A DNA stretch of 7,348 nt from Deltaproteobacteria bacterium (GTDB lineage Bacteria > Myxococcota_A > UBA796 > UBA2385), in assembly GCA_016845285.1 (NCBI GenBank), contig JAERSX010000270.1, positions 1 through 7,348 on the forward strand. The letters are read 5' to 3'. Positions within the stretch are counted from its first letter, which is position 1; every line of letters starts with the position of its first letter. The translations under genes were made by a program, and so were the position numbers. The notes beneath the pieces were generated by a model, which ran no database searches, was not told the DNA's origin, and worked only from the letters and a program-made list of their open reading frames with translations. This document shows positions 1 to 6,600 of this stretch, piece after piece.

Positions 1-144
1 GCGACCACCCTGGTCCGCTTCACCCGTGAGGCAGCGGGGCTCGACCCTGCTCAGCGGGCCCTCCTGCGAGAAGAGGCCGCGGCGGCTCTGAAGGGCGATC
101 TCTACGTGCAGGCTCTCAAGGCGCTCGCCACACCGCAGCCCTAG
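1..144 (+). CDS. C-terminal end of an unidentified protein (5' truncated by window)
   Basis: The plus-strand frame starting at base 1 is open for 47 codons and stops at TAG 142-144. Almost every codon ends in G or C, as in the sure genes of this window, so this looks like the real tail of a gene that begins upstream. The visible peptide is alanine- and leucine-rich and helical (TREAAGLDPAQRALLREEAA, then KGDLYVQALKALATPQP). No domain or motif can be named from so little, and I do not recognise the family. The gene converges on the histidine kinase gene with 52 bp between the two stop codons (145-196). I see no clear hairpin plus T-run terminator in that gap. Confidence 0.65.
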   Translation, partial: ATTLVRFTREAAGLDPAQRALLREEAAAALKGDLYVQALKALATPQP

Positions 145-196
145 GCAGGATTGGACTACCGCGACTGAGAGCTCGGCAGCCACCGCACAGGGGCCA

Positions 197-1909
197 CTAC
201 AGCGTGCCGATGTGTGAGTACAGTTCGTCCCGCGAGAAGGGCTTGATCAGGATCGGTATCTGCTCTGCAGCTGCATAGTCCAGAAGCCCCGGATCTCGAA
301 TATCGCCGGTACAGATCAACACGTTGCCGTCGGGTTGAGTGGCACGGAACTTCCGGATGACGTCGATGGGCGAGGCCCCGGGCATGTGGGCATCTATGCA
401 GAGGAGGTCCAGTGTGGCGGACTGCTCGAGTCGCTCCATGGCGCGGTCTCCGTCCTCTGCATCTTCGCAGTAGTCACCGCGTTGCCTCAGCATGGTCACG
501 ATGGTTCGCCGGAGAATTGGCTCGTCCTCGACCACGAGGATCCGCTTTGGACCGGCTCTGCTCGGCAGACGTGTTGGTCGTGTCTCCTGAGTCGGTGACG
601 TCTCTGGAGCAGGTTCGAGGATGTGTTCGGGAAGTCGGATGTCGAACTCTGTGCCCACTCCGACCCGTGACCGAACGTTGATGGTGCCGGCATACTGTTC
701 GATGGTGCCGCGGATGATGGACAGGCCCAGCCCGGTCCCGTCTTGTTTCTTGGATGTGAAGAACGGCTCGAAGATGCGCTCGATGTCTTCCGGCGTGATG
801 CCGCAGCCATCATCGGAGACCAGGATCTGTACGGGCAGCGCGCTGCCTGCCAGGGAAGTGACCTTGATCTGGACATGGGTGCTCCCGACCGACTCGTGAG
901 ATGCATTTGTGACCAGGTTCAAGAGTGCCTGCTGCATGCGGCCTTCGTTGACCAGGCAGAGTTCGACCGGTGACGCTTCGACAGTCAGCTGTATGTCTTC
1001 GGGCATCATGTTCTCCCATGAGCGCGCCCAGTCGTGGATGTGCTCATGGAGCGAGATCGCTCTGGTCTTGTCGGCGTTCCTCTGCCCGATACTCAACAGT
1101 TCCTTGGTGATCTGGCCTGCGCTGAGGGTGGCCGCCCGGATCTCGACCATGGCCTCGGCCTGCTCTTCCGGGCTGGATGCCAAGTCGAAGATCTCGGTCC
1201 AGGAGAGCAGGACCTGAAGAATGTTGTTGAACTCGTGTGCCACGCCGGTCGTGACTCGCCCCATGGCCTGAAAGCGCCGAGCGTCTTCGAGCTGGACGCG
1301 CGTGCTCTGCAAGTTTGCCTCGGCCTGCTCCCGCTGGCGCTGCTCTTGCTGGAGAGCCCGGTAGCTCTCCATCTGCTCGATCAGCTGACGCTCGAGCTGA
1401 ACAACGAGGTGGATGATGAGCAGAAGGCCGGCGACAGAGGTTCCGGCGAAGCCCAAGGCGGTGAGGGCGCCGGGAGTCACGACGTCTGGTGGGTGAGCTC
1501 CCATGATGCCCATCAGGGCGGACGAGGCCACCAGCACGGGCACCGCTGCGCGCCTCCCGAAGAGCAGGGCCACGGCCACGAGACCGATGAAGCTGGTCAC
1601 GATCGGCCCGGTGTCCATCCCCAGGTTCATGACGGCGAGCCACCCCATGAGGTTCAGTCCGGCGGCGGTGATGATGGCCTTCGCTCTGGGTGAGATCGTG
1701 CGAATGGCGTGGGCCGTCGTCATGATCCCGAAGACCCCGAGGGCGGGAGCCCAGTCCAGGAGTTGGTGTTCTTCGTGGAGCCAGATGGTGGCGAGCAAGC
1801 CCATCACGATGGGCATGCCGCCCCAGACAACACCCTTCAGCAGAGAGTCGCAGAGGGGGTTCCGCCAGTCGACCGGGCTGGGCGGCTGGAGGTCTGCAAT
1901 GTCAGGCAT
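197..1909 (-). CDS. Membrane-bound hybrid sensor histidine kinase with C-terminal receiver domain
   Basis: This is a 570-aa hybrid two-component kinase: it should autophosphorylate on His after sensing a signal and pass the phosphate to its own receiver. Residues 26-172 hold about six hydrophobic segments (roughly 26-44, 53-69, 76-97, 101-118, 120-138, 146-170), a polytopic sensor with no periplasmic domain. A Gln/Glu-rich coiled coil follows (173-215). The H-box is GVAHEFNNIL with His225 (codon 1235-1237). The N-box is NLVTNAS (Asn335), G1 is DDGCG (366-370), the F-box is IFEPFFTSKK (379-388) and G2 is GTGLGLS (391-397). A Pro/Thr/Arg-rich linker leads to a receiver at about 456-570 with EDE 461-463, phospho-acceptor Asp506 (codon 392-394), Thr534 and Lys556. 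All catalytic residues are present. The frame stays open upstream to 2377, but those residues are unlike protein, so I start at ATG 1907-1909, just before the first membrane segments. The Shine-Dalgarno there is poor: AAGGAG lies over 30 nt upstream. There is no output domain, so the partner is unknown. Confidence 0.93.
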   Translation of the reverse strand: MPDIADLQPPSPVDWRNPLCDSLLKGVVWGGMPIVMGLLATIWLHEEHQLLDWAPALGVFGIMTTAHAIRTISPRAKAIITAAGLNLMGWLAVMNLGMDTGPIVTSFIGLVAVALLFGRRAAVPVLVASSALMGIMGAHPPDVVTPGALTALGFAGTSVAGLLLIIHLVVQLERQLIEQMESYRALQQEQRQREQAEANLQSTRVQLEDARRFQAMGRVTTGVAHEFNNILQVLLSWTEIFDLASSPEEQAEAMVEIRAATLSAGQITKELLSIGQRNADKTRAISLHEHIHDWARSWENMMPEDIQLTVEASPVELCLVNEGRMQQALLNLVTNASHESVGSTHVQIKVTSLAGSALPVQILVSDDGCGITPEDIERIFEPFFTSKKQDGTGLGLSIIRGTIEQYAGTINVRSRVGVGTEFDIRLPEHILEPAPETSPTQETRPTRLPSRAGPKRILVVEDEPILRRTIVTMLRQRGDYCEDAEDGDRAMERLEQSATLDLLCIDAHMPGASPIDVIRKFRATQPDGNVLICTGDIRDPGLLDYAAAEQIPILIKPFSRDELYSHIGTL

Positions 1910-2159
1910 GTGGTTCAAAATGTAGTCTGTCGCTCGATAGACTCCTTCGCATCCCGGCCCCCTTGGTGTCTGGCCAGCGGTGCTGGCATCGCAAGGGTTG
2001 ATGGCCGCTTCGGAGGGCGATCGGTGCGCGACGTTGAAGGGCGAAGCACAGACGGAGCTGTTCTGCCACCCTGCAAATAGCTGCACTTGGCTGCTGGCCT
2101 TCCCGGTGGCGAGGTCGACGGCGACGCAACCCCCCAACGACGTCGCAGCACCGTCCTCA

Positions 2160-2186
2160 GGTGATTGTGTGGCATGGGGTGATTGT
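2160..2186. repeat. 9-bp direct repeat GGTGATTGT, two copies 18 bp apart
   Basis: GGTGATTGT occurs at 2160-2168 and exactly again at 2178-2186, separated by 9 bp (period 18 bp, a little under two helical turns). It lies about 250 bp upstream of the kinase start. Read on the minus strand the second copy overlaps TACAAT, a possible -10 element. Two same-orientation half sites near a promoter would suit a response-regulator dimer, but this is inference. The second copy also overlaps the WD-like fragment GDCTVRLW. Confidence 0.4.
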
Positions 2187-2326
2187 ACTGTGCGTCTGTG
2201 GATGGTTGAGCGGAGAGGTTTTCGCTGACATGGTTCGAGTCTCGGGGGGCCTGCTTGAGGCGACCGGTGAGGTGGCCTTCCAGCCTGGGGCAGGTGCACG
2301 GTGAGGGCACCGGCACCGGTTGGTTG

Positions 2327-2351
2327 GCATCGTGTCTCTGATGCACGATGC
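2327..2351. repeat. 8-bp perfect inverted repeat with 9-nt spacer
   Basis: GCATCGTG (2327-2334) and CACGATGC (2344-2351) are exact reverse complements around the 9-nt spacer TCTCTGATG. No run of T follows on either strand, so it is not a typical intrinsic terminator. It could be a protein-binding site, or a hairpin in a long transcript leader. Its function is unknown. Confidence 0.4.
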
Positions 2352-2688
2352 GCTTGGCGAGCCCACGCTGTTCCCAACCTGAGTTGTTCGAGTTTGGAGT
2401 GGATGATCCGACAAGGTTCAGGAGAGCAGAGTGGCCGGTTGGCTGGAGCCTTCGGAGGGGCAGGGTCATCGACAAGGCGAAGATCTGGGACGCGTCTCGG
2501 GACCGACGTGCGTCTCGTGTGTGCATGTTCGTCGGACGCGAACGGTCAGGGACTCCAACAGTGCTGAGGGGGTGTCGATGTGCCCGCCGGGGCATGCTGC
2601 TGCTCCAGTGCTTGCGGTGCGCTCACGGTGGATCAGCATGCGAGGCGCATGGTGCGGGCTCCTCTCCAGCGGATGCCACGCATGATCG

Positions 2689-2701
2689 CACCATCATGGT
2701 G
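2689..2701. promoter_or_regulatory. Palindrome CACCATCATGGTG, candidate operator upstream of the FHA gene
   Basis: CACCAT and ATGGTG flank a single central C, giving a 13-bp odd palindrome whose centre (2695) is 89 bp before the FHA start codon. A second arm pair, CATGAT (2681-2686) and ATCATG (2693-2698), overlaps it, so the 2681-2701 block is rich in dyad symmetry. The position suits a regulator site for the FHA gene. Part of the symmetry is shared with the WD-like coding fragment HDRTIMVWS, so it may be accidental. Confidence 0.25.
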
Positions 2702-2764
2702 TGGTCGCCGCTGCGTGGGGGCCCGGCCCGCGAATGGTCGGCTGGCGCTATTGGAGATGTACGA

Positions 2765-2776
2765 AAGAGAGTAGGA
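2765..2776 (+). promoter_or_regulatory. Ribosome binding site of the FHA gene
   Basis: AAGAGAG (2765-2771) runs directly into TAGGA (2772-2776), which ends 7 nt before ATG 2784-2786. This purine-rich stretch at normal spacing supports that ATG as the start. The FHA fold also begins within the first dozen residues, so no longer N-terminus is needed. Confidence 0.5.
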
Positions 2777-2783
2777 TTCCGCC

Positions 2784-3689
2784 ATGGGGTTCATCCAACA
2801 GGGCAAAGAGGAGGTGGCGTTGGGCTCGAGAGTCTGCGTGGGTCGGAGCGCTGAGTGCGGACTCGCCATCCCAGACCGACGCGTGTCCGGGCGCCACGCC
2901 GAGCTGGTGTGGACCCGCAAGGGCTGGCAGGTCCGGGATCTCGGGAGCACCAACGGCACCACCTTGGATGGTGTGCGCCTGGAGGCCGGCAAGGACTACT
3001 CCTTGTCACCAGGCTCGGTGCTGGCCTTTGGAGACCCGGAGAACCAGTGGAAGCTCATCGACGCGACCCCACCTCAGGCGTTGGCCATCGCCACCTCGGG
3101 CCTGAGACGAGCCGCGGAAGATGGGCTGTTGGCGCTTCCCGACGATGACCACCTCGAGGCGGTGATCTTCGAGTCCCATCCAGGGGCATGGATTGCGGAG
3201 GTCGAAGGGGAGCCTCGCGCAGTGAAGGACCAGGACTGCCTCAGCCTGAACGGCGATACCTGGCGACTCTGCCTCCCTCGGTTCCACGAAGAGACCTTGG
3301 CCATAAGCTCCCAAGTGGGTGTACAGCCCGGTCTGCACTTCGAGGTCAGTCGGGACGAGGAGTTCATCCGAATCTGGTTCGTCAAGAACGACGCTCGCGT
3401 CGAGGTTGCCACTCGGGCCCACCACTACATGCTGCTGCTCCTGGCGCGGGCTCGGATGGAAGATCAGGGGAGCGGGCTCGCGTCAGGGGAAGCGGGCTGG
3501 TTGTATGCCGAAGACTTCTGCAAGATGCTCGGCACAGAGCCCCACCTCCTCAATGTCATGGTGCATCGTGCTCGTCAGCAATTCGCTCGGCTCGAGATGG
3601 ACGGAGCGGCTGGCCTGATCGAGCGCCGACGATCCACCCGACAGATGCGCATCGGAGTCGACCAGCTGGCCGTGTCCCCCATTCTGTAG
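2784..3689 (+). CDS. FHA-domain protein with C-terminal winged-helix-like (putative DNA-binding) region
   Basis: This is a 301-aa, probably cytoplasmic protein with no signal peptide or membrane segment. Residues about 10-93 form a canonical FHA domain, a phosphothreonine-peptide reader. The strand ending in VGR (19-21), the pThr-contacting VSGRHAEL (34-41) and DLGSTNGTTLDG (52-63) are all intact. A middle part (about 120-205) is beta-rich and unassigned. The last 90 residues (about 206-296) look like an OmpR-type winged helix: helix RAHHYMLLLLARAR, then GWLYAEDFCKMLG, a likely recognition helix LLNVMVHRARQQFARL (255-270) and the wing IERRRSTRQMRIGV (279-292). I recall FHA proteins with this kind of tail as common in myxobacteria. 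It would be a regulator whose DNA or partner binding responds to Ser/Thr phosphorylation. It is transcribed away from the histidine kinase, and its TAG abuts the stop codon of the convergent STAND-WD40 gene. The FHA call is firm, the winged helix is likely and the target is unknown. Confidence 0.9.
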   Translation: MGFIQQGKEEVALGSRVCVGRSAECGLAIPDRRVSGRHAELVWTRKGWQVRDLGSTNGTTLDGVRLEAGKDYSLSPGSVLAFGDPENQWKLIDATPPQALAIATSGLRRAAEDGLLALPDDDHLEAVIFESHPGAWIAEVEGEPRAVKDQDCLSLNGDTWRLCLPRFHEETLAISSQVGVQPGLHFEVSRDEEFIRIWFVKNDARVEVATRAHHYMLLLLARARMEDQGSGLASGEAGWLYAEDFCKMLGTEPHLLNVMVHRARQQFARLEMDGAAGLIERRRSTRQMRIGVDQLAVSPIL

Positions 3690-6600
3690 TCACTCCTGGG
3701 AGCGTGGGGACGGCACCAGCCGGTTCGCATGCTCCAACAGGCGCTCGGGGGTCGCGGGCAGGACCCGCAGTCGGGAGTCGCCCATCGCCGAGGTGGCGAG
3801 CCAGTTGCCGTCGGCGCTCCAGCTCGCGCGCATCCGCTCGCCATCGTGCAGCTCTTGAAGCCTCCAGAGCAAAGCTCCCCTGCGACTCCACACGCGCGCG
3901 GTGGTGTCCCATGCAGCGCTGAGGAGCTGCTCTCCGTCTGGGCTCCACTCGACCGAAGCTACCGCACGGGTGTGGCCCGTCAGCGTGGCCACGGCTGTCC
4001 CATCGGCACGCCAGATGAGGACGGTTCGATCCCAGGAGGCCAGCGCCAGGAGCTCGCCGTCTGGGCTCCACGCGCAGTCGCTGACTCGGGCGTTGCTCAC
4101 TTGATCCTCGGCGATGCGTCCACCACGCGAATCCCAGATGGCCACGGTTCCGTCGCGGCTGGTGGCGGCGAATCGCTCTCCGTCTCCCCGCCAGCAGAAG
4201 CTGGCCACCGGCGCTTGCTCCAGTCGGGCCACCGCGCTCGGCGAGGCGTCACCTTTCCAGAGGGTGATCGTGTGGTCCCCGTCATGGGAGACCCAGTGTT
4301 CTCCGTCGGGGCTCCAGGCGACGAGGGCGCTCCGGCCTTCGAGCGAGGGCAGCGGATGTCCGTCTCGATCCCAGCGCAAGAACCCGTCGTCACCGGCGGC
4401 GCCCATGAGGACATCTCCCTGAGGATGCCACGCGATGTCCCGTGTCTTCGCGCCATCGAGGATGCCGTGGAAGGTGCCCGTGGCCGACCAGAGGCCGACC
4501 CGTCCGTCTTTTGTGAGGAGGGCGAAGCGGTCTCCCTTCGGATTCCATCGCACGAGACTGGGAGTCCCCATGTCGGTGTAGATGGTCTCCGCGTGCCCCT
4601 GGGCGTCTCGAAGCACGATGCGGCTGGTGCCGTCTCCATCCCCGGACGACGCCAGCAGTCGGGAACCGTTCGGGCTCCAGGCCATGACCGTGACCGGCCA
4701 CTCCAGATCGGTGACCCCAGGCGTGGTTCCGTCCCCCGACCAGATCCGGACCGTGTTGTCGTCAGAGCCCGTGGCGAGAAGCTCACCATCGGGGCTCCAG
4801 GCCGCAGAGACCACCTCGCTGCGGTGGCCCTCATGGTGTCGAATGAGCGTGCCATCCCCCGTCCAAAACGACACCGCTCCTTCCTTGCCGATCACTGCGA
4901 TGCGGTGACCGCTCGGGCTGAAGTGCGCCCCGAAGATGGCCTCAGGGTGATCGGGCAAGGAAAAGACCTCGCTGCCTTGGAGGTCCACCACCGCTGCGGT
5001 GTGTGGGTCTTCGGAAACACAGCCGAGGGCGAGCTCCTCGCTGGGATGCCAGTCTCCGAGGGGGTAGCGCGTCTCACACATCTCCTCGTGCAGGCGCTGC
5101 CCGTCGGTGGTCCAGACTCCCCGTGCACCGTTCCAGCCGAATGCCAGCAGGTGGCGACCCGATGGGCTCACCCGGATCCGACTGAGTGACTCGTGGACAT
5201 CCGCCGACCAGAGCTGGCTACCGTCGGTCAGCGACCAGCTCCGCAAGGACTCAGAAGAGATGGTGAACAGGCGCTCGCCGTCCTGACTCCAGGCGGCCTC
5301 GGAGACCCAGTCGTCGTGGGGAAGGACGTGGAGGAGTTGGCCCTCCGAGGTCCACACCTTCGCGGTGGCGTCGTGCGAGTTGGTCAAGATGCGGCTGCCG
5401 TCGGGGCTCCACTCTGCGGCTCGCACCTCTGCGTCGTGGTGGAGGACTGCGAGGGTCTCACCGTCCAGGTTCCAGATGCGTGCCGTGTGGTCTCGAGAAG
5501 CGGTGACGACCAGGGAGCCGTCCGGGCTGTAGCGTCCACTGTTCAGCAAGCCCTCGTGCCCGTGCAGCTCGGTCAGGGGCGTGCCGTCTGGACCGTAGAG
5601 CCGTGCGGTCTGGTCCATGGAGACGGAGAGCAGGGTGCGTCCGTCTGGGCTGAAGCGAACCCCGCGCACGGCGGCGGTGTGGCCTGTGAGGATGTGGCGT
5701 TCCTGCCGGCCGCTCACCACGGCGTACAGGCCCTCCATGGCCTGTGCGTTGTCGGTGTCGGCGGTGAGGATGTCCCGTGTGATCTGCGCAGCGATCGCCG
5801 GATTCCCGCGCAGTCCCTCGAAGGCGGCGAGGTTGAGCTCAGCTTGGAGCTCTGCATCGTGTGCGTGCCCTTCGGCTTGCCGTTGGGCGGTGAGCGCTTG
5901 CTCGCTGGCGGTGTTGGCGGTTCGCCACCCCTCGAGGGCCCAGCTCGAGAGGGCGGTCAGAGCGATGAGGACCGCCCCCACCACCATGAGCGTGCGTCGG
6001 CGACCGCGGTTGGCCTGTGCGAGTGAGCGTGTGATGAACTCCCGCTCGGTGTGGGTGAGCGATACCTGGCTGCGCTGACGCCAGAGGTGGTACTCCGCCA
6101 GGAGTTCTCCCCGCCACAGCAGGTCTGCTGAGCGTTCTCGTTGACTCCAGGTCTGTGCGGCCTGCTTGAGGGTCTGTTGGAGGAGCAGCCCCTCCCGATC
6201 GTTGTTTCGCCACTGCGACAGCCTGGCCCACCTCTCGATGAGGGCCTCGTGCACCACCTCGATGATGGCCTGGCCGTCCATGTCCTCTCGTGCGTTGAGC
6301 AGGCGCACGGTGATGAGCTGATCGAGGAGAACCGCGGTGAGGTGAGCATCTCGGGCCGTCTCGGTCAGCTCACGGAACCGCGCGGGCTGGCGGGTGCCCT
6401 CGGGGGTCACCAGCTTCAGCATCACGTCGCGAAGGGCACCCTTCTGGGCCTGAGAGAGCGTCTGGTACACCTGCTCGGCGTGGTGGGCGAGGGCACCGGA
6501 GACGCCACCGATGTCGCGGTAGCTGCTGCGGAGCAGGCAGCGTCGCTCGGTCTCCCGGTCGTCCCAGAGGCGATCCGCGCAGAACTGGAGCAGGGCGAGG

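Larger units (their letters stand above)
2178..2707 (+). pseudogene. Possible decayed WD40-repeat gene (scattered frameshifted fragments)
   Basis: WD repeats typically end in a D-x-T-V-R-hydrophobic-W strand. The plus strand here shows GDCTVRLW at 2178-2201 (frame 3), VVRVWSG at 2383-2403 (frame 1), DKAKIWDAS at 2471-2497 (frame 2, preceded by GWSLRRGRVI) and HDRTIMVWS at 2681-2707 (frame 2). Dropping one base (2674) joins LLSSG (2659-2673, frame 1) to ATHDRTIMVWS, giving a normal-looking blade end. GTPTVLRG (2549-2572) resembles the loop between blades in bacterial WD proteins. The fragments are in different frames with stops between them, and their spacing (196, 91 and 216 bp between Trp codons) does not match a clean blade of about 126 bp. 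If real, this is an old, heavily damaged gene in the opposite orientation to the intact WD40 gene. Chance resemblance is not excluded. Confidence 0.25.
1910..2783. other. Long region between divergent genes, no intact gene seen
   Basis: These 874 bp separate the start codons of the histidine kinase (minus) and the FHA gene (plus), so promoters for both should lie here. Several frames are open for 80-220 codons on either strand. Their translations are rich in Arg, Pro, Ser, Cys and His, lack recognisable domains, overlap one another and lack good ribosome binding sites, so I call none of them a gene. What is visible: a 9-bp direct repeat (2160-2186), an 8-bp inverted repeat (2327-2351), a 13-bp palindrome (2689-2701) and several WD-repeat-like peptide fragments in shifting plus-strand frames (listed separately). 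On the minus strand TACAAT (2182-2187) could be a -10 box for the kinase gene, but no good -35 lies 16-18 bp upstream, so I do not call a promoter. No sigma-54 site (GG-N10-GC), tRNA or terminator could be supported. Confidence 0.7.

Noticed and set aside
145..196. Terminator between the convergent genes at the left
   Set aside because: No stable hairpin followed by a T-run could be found on either strand in these 52 bp.
2231..2250. tRNA T-loop-like GGTTCGAGTC
   Set aside because: The flanking five bases do not pair to form a T stem, and no acceptor stem or anticodon arm could be fitted.
2325..2345. Sigma-54 promoter-like TTGGCA...TGC
   Set aside because: The spacing between GG and the downstream GC is not the required 10 bp.
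1910..2377. N-terminal extension of the histidine kinase to a Met at 2377
   Set aside because: The frame is open, but the 156 extra residues are rich in Arg, Pro, Ser, Gln and Thr with no domain, no signal and atypical codon use. Plausible protein starts at the Met at 1909, just before the membrane segments.
1915..2595. 226-codon open frame on the minus strand of the spacer
   Set aside because: The translation is low-complexity and Arg/Pro/Ser/His-rich, with no recognisable motif and no supporting ribosome site. It also overlaps other equally long open frames, as expected in GC-rich noncoding DNA.
3729..5189. 486-codon plus-strand open frame opposite the WD40 region
   Set aside because: It is a mirror of the strongly GC3-biased real gene. 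Its repetitive Gly/Ala/Arg/Val translation is the antisense of WD repeats and has no domain of its own.
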